Positions 55,046-61,927 of a DNA stretch of 64,000 bases are shown here, piece by piece; position 1 is the stretch's first letter, and each line of letters starts with the position of its first letter. The stretch is from Agromyces tardus. Lineage in GTDB: Bacteria > Actinomycetota > Actinomycetes > Actinomycetales > Microbacteriaceae. The stretch spans positions 1-64,000 of the forward strand of contig NZ_RHHB01000009.1 of assembly GCF_003710805.1 (NCBI RefSeq), read 5' to 3'. Below the pieces are notes generated by a model. It saw nothing but the letters and a program-made list of their open reading frames with translations. It did not search any database and had not been told where the DNA came from. The position numbers and the translations under genes are program-made.

Positions 55046-55706
55046 GCCCACGGACGCACGCGTCCATGCCGCGCTCGCGTCGGCCCCGCGCCGCCGGGTG
55101 CTCGACGCGCTCACGCGGTCGGCGACTCCGCTCGACGCGCAGACCATCGCCGCCGGCCTCGAGCTGCATGTGACGACCGTGCGGTTCCACCTCGAGCAGC
55201 TCGAGGCGGCACGGCTCGTGCACCGCAGCCGAGCCGGCGACGGGCAGGGCGCCGACGGGCGTCGGGGCCGCCCTCGCATCAACTACGTCGCCGCTGACCC
55301 AACGCAGGAGGACAGCCGCGAGCAGCTGATCGACGCGCTCGCCGGAGCGCTCGCAGCCGGCGACGACGGCGGGCGGAGTCGATCGATCGCGGCGGGCCGC
55401 ACGTGGGCCGACTCCCTCGTCGTCGATGCAGGCGGCGTTGACGGCGCCGGCGACGACGAGGTCGCGACGCTCGTGCACGTGCTCGACGGCCTCGGCTTCG
55501 ATCCCGTGCGCGGCGCCGACGAGATCCGGCTCCGCGCGTGCCCGTTCCGCGACGCCGCACGCGAGCACCCGCAGGTGGTCTGCTCGGTGCACCTGGGACT
55601 CGTCGAGCGAGTGCTCGCGCAGGGCGGCGGCGATCGTCAGCCCGAGCTCCTGCCCTTCGTCGAGCCGGAGGTGTGCCTCATCACGATGCGCCGCGCGACG
55701 ACGTGA
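55035..55706 (+). CDS. ArsR/COG2345-like winged-helix regulator with C-terminal cysteines
   Basis: A 223-residue regulator. An N-terminal winged helix (RRRVLDALTRSATPLDAQTI, then HVTTVRFHLEQLEAARLV with the wing RRGRPRINY) precedes a C-terminal domain with CPFRDAAREHPQVVC and VEPEVCL, three cysteines at about 169, 183 and 214. This matches the COG2345/SufR group, in which cysteines hold an iron-sulfur cluster that senses redox state or nitric oxide. Only three cysteines are seen. It overlaps the hemoglobin gene by 11 bases. It probably regulates the divergent promoters. Confidence 0.85.
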   Translation: MRPEPTDARVHAALASAPRRRVLDALTRSATPLDAQTIAAGLELHVTTVRFHLEQLEAARLVHRSRAGDGQGADGRRGRPRINYVAADPTQEDSREQLIDALAGALAAGDDGGRSRSIAAGRTWADSLVVDAGGVDGAGDDEVATLVHVLDGLGFDPVRGADEIRLRACPFRDAAREHPQVVCSVHLGLVERVLAQGGGDRQPELLPFVEPEVCLITMRRATT

Positions 55707-55787
55707 CGGCGCGATACGCGGCGGAGGCGCCGTGCATCGCGCCGGGCGTGCATCTGCCCGGTCATGCTCGGCCCGGGCGCTCCGCGA

Positions 55788-57173
55788 TCAGCCCGCCCGA
55801 ACGGATGCCGCGAAGCGCCCCGCCGGGTCCACCGCCGCCTCGATCGCCGCGACCCGCTCCCGCTCCCCGGCTGCATACGCGTCGGCGAGCCCCTGCCAGG
55901 GCGCGAGGAACGTGGGCAGGAGCCGGCCCGACGTCCACGGAGCGAACGCGCGCTGCAGCTCACGCGCGGCATCCTCGGCTGCGGCCGCCGCCTCGGGGAA
56001 CGGGGTGATCGCCAGGACCGAGAGCAGGTACCCGGCCGTGGTCGTCGCGCCGACGCCGTCGCGGCCGCCGGGTGCGCCCGTGAGGTCCCGCACCTGGAAC
56101 TGCAGGAACGGCCCGCGACGCGTGGCAGCGTCGATGATCGCGCCGATCGCGGCATCCGTCAGGCGGCCCAGCGGCACCGCGAACACGAGACCGGGCGTCG
56201 GATCGGTCGGTTCCTCGCAGATGTCGCCGATCTCGCCCGGCGTACGCCGGCGCACCGTGTCGTGCACCACGGGTCCCGCAGCGCGGAACGGCTCGAGCAC
56301 CTGTGACAGCTCGTCGAGCCCGCGGGTGGTCACGGCGTCGATGACGCAGAACGACTCGCCGCGCACCGGCTCGGGGATCTCGGGCAGGTCGGGGAAGTTC
56401 AGTGCCGACGCCCAGAGCGAGACGTGCGACGGCACCGCCTCGCTCGCCTCGGCGAAGGCGGAGAACAGCGCCGGCGCCGTCTCGATCGGGAACATGAGCC
56501 GCCCACCCGCGAGCTCGTCGACGGGGAACAGGTCGATCTCGGCCGCCGTCACGATGCCGAAGCGGCCGCCACCGCCGCGCAGGGCCCACAGGAGCTCGGG
56601 GTCGGTGCGGTCGTCGATCCAGCGGCGGCGCCCGGATTCGTCCACGATCTCGACGGCGCGCAGGGCGCCCGACCCCGTGCCGAACTCGCGCGTGAACCAC
56701 GAGTAGCCGCCCTGCAGGGAGAAGCCGACGACCGAGACGTCCGGATTCGAGCCGATGAGGCCGGTGAGGCCCGTGCCGTCGAGCTCCTCCTGCAGCGCAC
56801 CCCACTTGACGCCGGCCCCGATCTTGGCGACACGGGCGGTGGCGTCGATCCAGATGTCGTCGAGGCCGGTGGTGCGCACCACGATGGTGCCCGCGTGCTC
56901 CGCGGTCGCGCCGTGACCGCCGGCCTGCGGCGAGATGCGGTAGCCGTGGGTTGCGGCGTAGCGCACCACGGTGCTCACGTCCTCGGGCGTCGCAGCGAAC
57001 AGCACCGCGGCGGGCTCGGCCTGCACCGCGACGTTCCAGGGCAGTCGGCGTACGGCCCAGTCCCGATCGGCCGGGGTGACGAATTCGCCCACGAGGTCAT
57101 CGCGCAGTTCGGCGAGTCCGGGCAGCCGGCGCGCGCCGAAGACGGGATGGTCGAGGGTCATGTCGATGGTCAT
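55788..57173 (-). CDS. FAD-linked oxidoreductase (BBE-like/PCMH family)
   Basis: A 461-residue flavoenzyme. The PCMH-type FAD domain has YRISPQAGGHGATAEHAGTI, whose histidine is the usual covalent FAD attachment residue, and GLTGLIGSNPDVSVVGFSLQ. The C-terminus has the berberine-bridge-like substrate domain, ending with DPAGRFAASVRAG. Such oxidases act on sugars, alkaloids or secondary metabolites. No signal peptide is present. It is divergent from a LuxR-family regulator, with a dyad in the 110-base spacer, so it is probably inducible. ATG 57173 is chosen; the second ATG at 57161 is an alternative. Confidence 0.88.
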   Translation of the reverse strand: MTIDMTLDHPVFGARRLPGLAELRDDLVGEFVTPADRDWAVRRLPWNVAVQAEPAAVLFAATPEDVSTVVRYAATHGYRISPQAGGHGATAEHAGTIVVRTTGLDDIWIDATARVAKIGAGVKWGALQEELDGTGLTGLIGSNPDVSVVGFSLQGGYSWFTREFGTGSGALRAVEIVDESGRRRWIDDRTDPELLWALRGGGGRFGIVTAAEIDLFPVDELAGGRLMFPIETAPALFSAFAEASEAVPSHVSLWASALNFPDLPEIPEPVRGESFCVIDAVTTRGLDELSQVLEPFRAAGPVVHDTVRRRTPGEIGDICEEPTDPTPGLVFAVPLGRLTDAAIGAIIDAATRRGPFLQFQVRDLTGAPGGRDGVGATTTAGYLLSVLAITPFPEAAAAAEDAARELQRAFAPWTSGRLLPTFLAPWQGLADAYAAGERERVAAIEAAVDPAGRFAASVRAG

Positions 57174-57231
57174 GCCACGAGCCTCACCGCCGGCGCCGAC
57201 GGGCGCCATCCCAGCCGGCTGGTGGTCCGAT

Positions 57232-57249
57232 ACCCCAGAAACGTGGGGT
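57232..57249. promoter_or_regulatory. Dyad ACCCCA-GAAACG-TGGGGT, candidate LuxR-type operator
   Basis: A perfect 18-base inverted repeat with 6-base arms near the middle of the spacer between the FAD oxidase and LuxR genes, 34 bases before the LuxR start codon. Confidence 0.55.
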
Positions 57250-57271
57250 GGCCGGGGATTCGCGCGTCGGG

Positions 57272-57277
57272 GAGACT
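57272..57277 (+). promoter_or_regulatory. Weak -10-like GAGACT
   Basis: GAGACT is 6 bases before ATG 57284 of the LuxR gene. It is not canonical, which would fit dependence on an activator. Confidence 0.3.
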
Positions 57278-57283
57278 GTGCGT

Positions 57284-58408
57284 ATGCGCACGTATCACGC
57301 CGAATCCGCGCGTGCCGGCCTCGAGGTGCTGGCACGCGCAGGACTGCGCCCCGACGAGTTCAGTCGCGAGCTCATCGCGATCGTGGGGCGCGCGGTGCCG
57401 TTCGACGCCATGTGCGTGGCCACGACGGATCCGGCCACGGGTTTCTTCACCGGCTCCGTCAAGCAGAACCTCGACGAGGACGACGAGCTGAACTACGAGT
57501 TCGCCGTGCACGAGTACGCCACCGAGGACGTCAACCAGTTCACCGACCTCGCGCGCCGCCGGATCGGCGTGGGCATCCTGCGCGATGACACCGGCGGCGA
57601 CCCGGCGCGCAGCGGCCGCTTCGCCGAGATGGTGCATCCCGTGTTCAACGCCGAGCACGAGCTCCGCGCGGTCGCCCGCTCCGGCGGGTCCATGTGGGGT
57701 GCGTACGCGCTCTACCGCAGGTCGGGCGGGTCGGGGTTCAGCCCCGCGGAGGCCGACTTCCTGCACGGCATCGAGTCGACGGTGGCGACCGGCATCCGCA
57801 CGAGCCTCGTCGCGGCCGCCGCCGACCCGACCGACGACCCGACGGCGCCCGCAGTGCTCATGTTCGACCGCGACGGGCGCGTGACCCAGGCCACTCCCTC
57901 GGCCGACGGCCGGCTCGCCGACCTCGGCGGCGAGTCGTGGACCCGACTGCCCGCGGCCGTGGCATCCGTCGTCAGCGCCGGCCGTGCACGGCTGAGCGGC
58001 GCGGAGTGGGTGCTGCCGCGACTGCGCGTGCGCGGTCGAAGCGGTCGCTGGTACGTGATGCACGCCTCACCGATGCAGTCGATGGACGGCTCGGGGACCC
58101 AGGTCGTCGTCACCATCGAGGAGGCCGGCCCGCCCGACGTCGTGCCGCTGCTCATCGCCGCCTACGGCCTCACCGCTCGCGAGGGCGACGTGCTGCGAGG
58201 CGTGCTGCAGGGCCGCAGCACCAAGGAGATCGCCACCGAGCTGCACCTCTCCCCGTACACGGTGCAGGACCACCTCAAGGTGATCTTCGACAAGACGGGC
58301 GCCTCGAGCCGGCGCGAGCTCACGTCGCAGGTGTTCTTCAGCCACCAGTTCGACCGCTACGGCGCGGCGCAGCGCCCGTCGGGCAGCAACCTCGCGATCG
58401 CCGGCTGA
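57284..58408 (+). CDS. LuxR-family transcriptional regulator
   Basis: A 374-residue regulator. The C-terminal HTH is LTAREGDVLRGVLQGRSTKEIATELHLSPYTVQDHLKVIF in overlapping segments, the classic GerE pattern. The N-terminal 300 residues lack a receiver domain and look like GAF/PAS-type sensor domains (PFDAMCVATTDPATGFFTGS, and PAVLMFDRDGRVTQATP near residue 190). It probably binds a small ligand and controls the divergent FAD oxidase. Orphan LuxR proteins of this build are common in actinobacteria. Confidence 0.92.
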   Translation: MRTYHAESARAGLEVLARAGLRPDEFSRELIAIVGRAVPFDAMCVATTDPATGFFTGSVKQNLDEDDELNYEFAVHEYATEDVNQFTDLARRRIGVGILRDDTGGDPARSGRFAEMVHPVFNAEHELRAVARSGGSMWGAYALYRRSGGSGFSPAEADFLHGIESTVATGIRTSLVAAAADPTDDPTAPAVLMFDRDGRVTQATPSADGRLADLGGESWTRLPAAVASVVSAGRARLSGAEWVLPRLRVRGRSGRWYVMHASPMQSMDGSGTQVVVTIEEAGPPDVVPLLIAAYGLTAREGDVLRGVLQGRSTKEIATELHLSPYTVQDHLKVIFDKTGASSRRELTSQVFFSHQFDRYGAAQRPSGSNLAIAG

Positions 58409-58451
58409 TCGGGCGGTCGGCTGATCGGCTCGTGCGGGCGGTCCGAGTCCG

Positions 58452-59669
58452 TCAGCGGTCGCCCGCCCGCACCGCCGCCGCGATGCGCGCGGCGAGCTCG
58501 CCGAGTTCGGCGAGGATGTCGTCGACGCCCCAGACCCGGTTGCGCTGACGCGCCGTGACCTGGTGGATGATGCCGTCGGCCTCGAGCCGGTCGAGCGCCG
58601 TGTAGACGCTCGACAGCGGCGCACCCGTGAGCTGCTGCGCCTCCTCGGCGCTCAGGATGGGATGTTCCGCGAGCACGGCGAGCAGGGACGCTGCGGCGCT
58701 GCCCGCGCGCGGCCGGCTGAGCTCGCGCCACTCCCCCGGCAGGTCGGCGAGCCGGTCGGCCGAGCGACGCGCCTCGGCCGCGGCGATGCGCGTGCCACGC
58801 GCGAGGTCGGCGACGAACTCGTCGGCCCGGCCGTCGCGGTAGCCGTTCACGAGCGCGAAGTACCGGTCGCGTTCGGCGAGCATGGCGGATGCCACGGGCA
58901 CGACGGTGCGCCGGGTCAGGCCGCGTCGCCGCAGGATCGCGTTGATCAGCGCCCGCCCGATGCGCCCGTTTCCGTCGGTGAAGGGGTGGATCGACTCGAA
59001 CTGGGCGTGCGCGATCGCCGCCTGCGCGACCGGGTCGAGGTCGTCGCGGTTGGCGAACACGACGAGGTCCTCCAGGTAGGCGGGTACCGTGTCCGGCGGC
59101 GGCGGGACGTGCACCGCCCCGATCGGCGAGTGGTCGGACCCGCCGATCCAGTTCTGCACGTCGCGCAGCCGGCCCGCGTAGCGGCCGTCCATCCGGTCGT
59201 CTTCCATGAGCGTGCGGTGCGCGGCCAGCAGGTCGTCGAGCCGCACCCGGCCCGCCTCTCCCGCACGGTCGATCATCTGCGCGAGTGCGCGCGTCGCCGC
59301 GACCATCGACGAGGCCGATTCGTTCGAGCGGATGCCGGCGACGGCCCGCGCGTAGTCGTCGAGGCTCGCATCGATGCGCTCGATCTTCGAGGACGAGACC
59401 GACTCGGTGCGCAGCAGGAGGCCGCCGAGCGCGCCGATGTGCCCGCGCGGGTCGGCGTCGACGGCGATGACCTCCCGGGCGGCCTCGGCGAGCGCGCCCG
59501 CCACCTCCGGCGGCGGCGTGTAGGGCAGCTCGGCGATCATCGGCGGCAGGGCGACGGTGATCTCGCGCAGCATCCGGTCGGCTCGCGTGCCGTGTCGGCC
59601 GGACTGCCGCCATGGCACGGTGCGTGCGGCGTGTGCGGGCCACGCGTGGGATGCGGTGTGGGCGACCAT
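58452..59669 (-). CDS. Fic family AMP-transferase with C-terminal winged helix
   Basis: A 405-residue protein. The Fic motif HPFTDGNGRIGR lies at residues 228-239. An N-terminal inhibitory helix is likely: SSSKIER (92-98) matches S/T-x3-E of class II Fic, but an Arg replaces the usual Gly or Asn. The last 80 residues form a winged helix (LSAEEAQQLTGAPLSSVYTALDRL). Fic enzymes transfer AMP to target proteins; the HTH suggests DNA binding or autoregulation. A large dyad precedes its promoter. ATG 59669 has GAGGAG upstream. No antitoxin gene is adjacent, consistent with built-in inhibition. Confidence 0.93.
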   Translation of the reverse strand: MVAHTASHAWPAHAARTVPWRQSGRHGTRADRMLREITVALPPMIAELPYTPPPEVAGALAEAAREVIAVDADPRGHIGALGGLLLRTESVSSSKIERIDASLDDYARAVAGIRSNESASSMVAATRALAQMIDRAGEAGRVRLDDLLAAHRTLMEDDRMDGRYAGRLRDVQNWIGGSDHSPIGAVHVPPPPDTVPAYLEDLVVFANRDDLDPVAQAAIAHAQFESIHPFTDGNGRIGRALINAILRRRGLTRRTVVPVASAMLAERDRYFALVNGYRDGRADEFVADLARGTRIAAAEARRSADRLADLPGEWRELSRPRAGSAAASLLAVLAEHPILSAEEAQQLTGAPLSSVYTALDRLEADGIIHQVTARQRNRVWGVDDILAELGELAARIAAAVRAGDR

Positions 59670-59692
59670 GTGCTCCTCGGGAAGTCGGAACA

Positions 59693-59698
59693 AGCCTA
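59693..59698 (-). promoter_or_regulatory. -10 element TAGGCT of the fic gene
   Basis: On the minus strand TAGGCT precedes ATG 59669 by 23 bases, with GAGGAG in between: a short-leader promoter. Confidence 0.5.
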
Positions 59699-59703
59699 CC
59701 GTT

Positions 59704-59731
59704 ATTCCGAGTTATGCGGGTAACTCAGAAT
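59704..59731. promoter_or_regulatory. 28-base dyad in the fic promoter
   Basis: Arms ATTCxGAGTTA and TAACTCxGAAT around TGCGGG, 10 of 11 positions paired, just upstream of the fic -10 and over the expected -35. Strongly AT-rich against the background. Confidence 0.6.
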
Positions 59732-59777
59732 TATTGTCGTCCTGTTCCGACTTCGCCGGCGGCGGTCGATGGGCCCG

Positions 59778-60617
59778 TCACGCGTCTCGCGCGGCCGCCC
59801 GCGCGACGGCACGTTGCACCCTCGACAGCAGGCGGCGCGTGGCGAGCACGTGCGCACCCGTGCCCATCAGCAGCATCCGGTATGCCGCGCCGCGCCGGCC
59901 GGGGAAGATCGCGCGCGTCTCGGCCCGGAGCCGGCTGCGATCGGCGCCGAGGTCGTCGACGCGGAAGACGAGCTCGTAGTCGGAGTACCGGTGGCGCCCA
60001 GCGAGCGCGAGGACCGACGGGCGCTCGGCCGCCCCGACGTGGAACCCGGGGACGCTCGACCACTCCGCGAGCGGGCGCGGGCCGGATGCCGTGGTGTCCT
60101 CGCATCCGAGGAGCATCGCGAAGCGCGGGCTGCCCACGCGGTCGACGACGCGCTCGAGCGCCGACCAGACGGCGTCACGGTCGGCGTCGATCACGATCGA
60201 GTGCTCGTCCACGTGCGGCAGGGGCGGCACGAGACCCGCGCGGCGCAGGTGATCGACGAGGTGCGTCGTCAGCGGCACCGCATGGAGTTCGGCGGGCGTG
60301 AACCAGCGCGCGTCATCGGCGTCGTCGCCGCGTCGGAGCACGCCGCCGACGACGGTCGCGGCGAAGTCGTGGATCTCGAAGTCGCGACCGTCGCCCGTGG
60401 GCGTGCGCACCGTCCACAGTTCACAGCCGATCTCGACGTGGAAGCCCGTCTCCTCGAGCGCCTCCCGCGCGGCGGCCGACTCGAGGGTCTCGCCGGGTTC
60501 GACGCGTCCGCCCGGAACCGACCACCGACCCCGCTGCGGCTCCCGGCCCCGCTCGACGAGGAGCACCCGCCCGTCGGGGTCGGCGATGACCGCGCTCGCG
60601 GCGAGGACGACCTCCAT
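59778..60617 (-). CDS. Nudix hydrolase fused to an SRPBCC (START-like) domain
   Basis: A 279-residue fusion. Residues 1-135 are a Nudix domain: box GGRVEPGETLESAAAREA through LEETGF (36-59), preceded by RWSVPGG. Residues 136-270 look like an SRPBCC/polyketide-cyclase domain (IVIDADRDAVWSALERVVDR, YSDYELVFRVDDLGADRSRL). The Nudix part would hydrolyse a nucleoside-diphosphate derivative, and the second part may hold a hydrophobic ligand. I do not know this fusion. It starts at ATG 60617 with a leaderless -10. It faces away from the signal peptidase only by 29 bases. Confidence 0.82.
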   Translation of the reverse strand: MEVVLAASAVIADPDGRVLLVERGREPQRGRWSVPGGRVEPGETLESAAAREALEETGFHVEIGCELWTVRTPTGDGRDFEIHDFAATVVGGVLRRGDDADDARWFTPAELHAVPLTTHLVDHLRRAGLVPPLPHVDEHSIVIDADRDAVWSALERVVDRVGSPRFAMLLGCEDTTASGPRPLAEWSSVPGFHVGAAERPSVLALAGRHRYSDYELVFRVDDLGADRSRLRAETRAIFPGRRGAAYRMLLMGTGAHVLATRRLLSRVQRAVARAAARDA

Positions 60618-60623
60618 GTCACC

Positions 60624-60629
60624 ACCGTA
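60624..60629 (-). promoter_or_regulatory. -10 element TACGGT of a leaderless promoter
   Basis: On the minus strand TACGGT is 6 bases before ATG 60617 of the Nudix-SRPBCC gene. Confidence 0.5.
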
Positions 60630-60646
60630 CGGCGAGTCGACCGACC

Positions 60647-61117
60647 TCAGCGGACGCTGCACTGCGGCCGGGCTCGAGCGCGGGCTCGAGCGCCGGCGCG
60701 GAGGAGCCGGCCGCGCACCACCCCGCGGAGATCCGCGCGCCGCACGTACGGCTCGTCCCACGATCGCGAGTCGTCGGATTCCTCGCGCGCGTCGCCCAGC
60801 ACGAGGTAGCCGTCGGGCGGCACCTCGAAGGCCCCTCGGTAGCCACCCGACGGCTGCGCGTACGGCTCGGCGAGCGGCATGCCATCCACCCGAACCGCTC
60901 CCCCGTCGATGTCGACGCGTTCGCCGGGCAGGCCGATGACGCGTTTGAGGAGGATGTCCCCGCGCTCGCGCGACGCGAACACGACGAGGTCGCCGCGTCG
61001 CACCCGGGTCGTGCGGCGCACCCTGATGGTGAGCAGCAGGTCGCCGGGCTCGAGCGTCGGACGCATCGAGCCCGACCGGACCAGTGTCGTGGACATCGCG
61101 AAGCGGTTCATGAGCAC
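60647..61117 (-). CDS. lepB: Signal peptidase I (S26 family), short
   Basis: A type I signal peptidase. Box B is VRSGSMRPTLEPGDLLL (catalytic Ser), box C RRGDLVVF, box D ILLKRVIGLPGERVDI (catalytic Lys), and box E YLVLGDAREESDDSRSW. Only 156 residues follow the first good start (GTG 61117), and most of the N-terminal membrane anchor would then be missing. Hydrophobic residues continue in frame upstream to about 61150, where a CTG with GGGAG in front could be a non-canonical start. It is 58 bases after DUF6448, on the same strand, and might process that exported protein. Confidence 0.82.
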   Translation of the reverse strand: MLMNRFAMSTTLVRSGSMRPTLEPGDLLLTIRVRRTTRVRRGDLVVFASRERGDILLKRVIGLPGERVDIDGGAVRVDGMPLAEPYAQPSGGYRGAFEVPPDGYLVLGDAREESDDSRSWDEPYVRRADLRGVVRGRLLRAGARARARARPQCSVR

Positions 61118-61175
61118 CGCCGCGACGACCGCTCCGGCGAGCGCCGCCAGCCGTCTCCCGGCGCGGACCGACGCC

Positions 61176-61799
61176 TCAGTGGGTGCCGTGGTGCGCCCCG
61201 GGTGCGTGGTGGGACCCGTCGCCGTGGTGCGGCTCGGAGGCGTGTTCCTCCCCCTCGGCGAGGTGGAAGAATCCGACGTAGGCGGCGATGAACGCCCGCG
61301 CCGCCGGGAGGTCGTCGGCGTCGAAGTGCCGGGTCGCGAGCACCTGCTCGAACCGCTCCCGCAGCTCGGGCACCTCGTCGTCCCGGACGAGTGCCTCCAG
61401 CGGAGCCAGGCTCCCCACCGCGACGCACCGGTCGGCGGCCGCGACCTTCTCGTCGATCGGGATGCCCGACGGCCTGATGCCCGTGAACGGCTCGCCCTCG
61501 CCGGCCCGGTGCAGTCGCACGAGGGTCTCGAGGAAGTACCGGTCGGCGAGCTCGCGGGCGTCGTCCCCGAGCCCCCGCACGCGGCGGGCGAGATCGAACG
61601 CGGCGGCCAGCTCCGCTTCGTGCCGCTCGTCGACCCACTTGAGTGCGTGGTTGGCGTTCCCCGTCTCGAGCGCCCGTCGGCCATCCGCGACCGTCGGGCC
61701 GTCCATGGTGTCGCAGTGCGCGCGGGCCGGGCGGGGCACGGCGAGCGCGAGTACCGCGGATGCCGCGGCCGCGGCGAGTACTCGAAGCAGCATCCTCAT
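61176..61799 (-). CDS. DUF6448 secreted protein with His-rich tail
   Basis: A 207-residue exported protein. A signal peptide (MRMLLRVLAAAAASAVLALA) is cleaved near RARA-HC. The mature protein starts HCDTMDGPTVADGRRALETG, the DUF6448 signature, and is helical. The C-terminus is rich in His (HHGDGSHH, then AHHGTH), suggesting metal binding. Function unknown. It precedes the signal peptidase on the same strand. ATG 61799 has a GAGGA ribosome binding site. Confidence 0.85.
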   Translation of the reverse strand: MRMLLRVLAAAAASAVLALAVPRPARAHCDTMDGPTVADGRRALETGNANHALKWVDERHEAELAAAFDLARRVRGLGDDARELADRYFLETLVRLHRAGEGEPFTGIRPSGIPIDEKVAAADRCVAVGSLAPLEALVRDDEVPELRERFEQVLATRHFDADDLPAARAFIAAYVGFFHLAEGEEHASEPHHGDGSHHAPGAHHGTH

Positions 61800-61927
61800 C
61801 GCGGAGTCCTCTTGTTCCGGCGCGGACGGGCCGCGCCCGGGCCCAGTGTACGACCGGCGACGATATCGGCTCGGGACCTTCGCCACTGGAGGCGAGCGTC
61901 GCGGACGTGGACCCTGATCCCGTGGAG

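Noticed and set aside
58452-59669. Classical FicT/FicA or Doc/Phd toxin-antitoxin module
   Set aside because: No small antitoxin gene is adjacent; inhibition appears built into the N-terminus and the protein carries its own winged helix.
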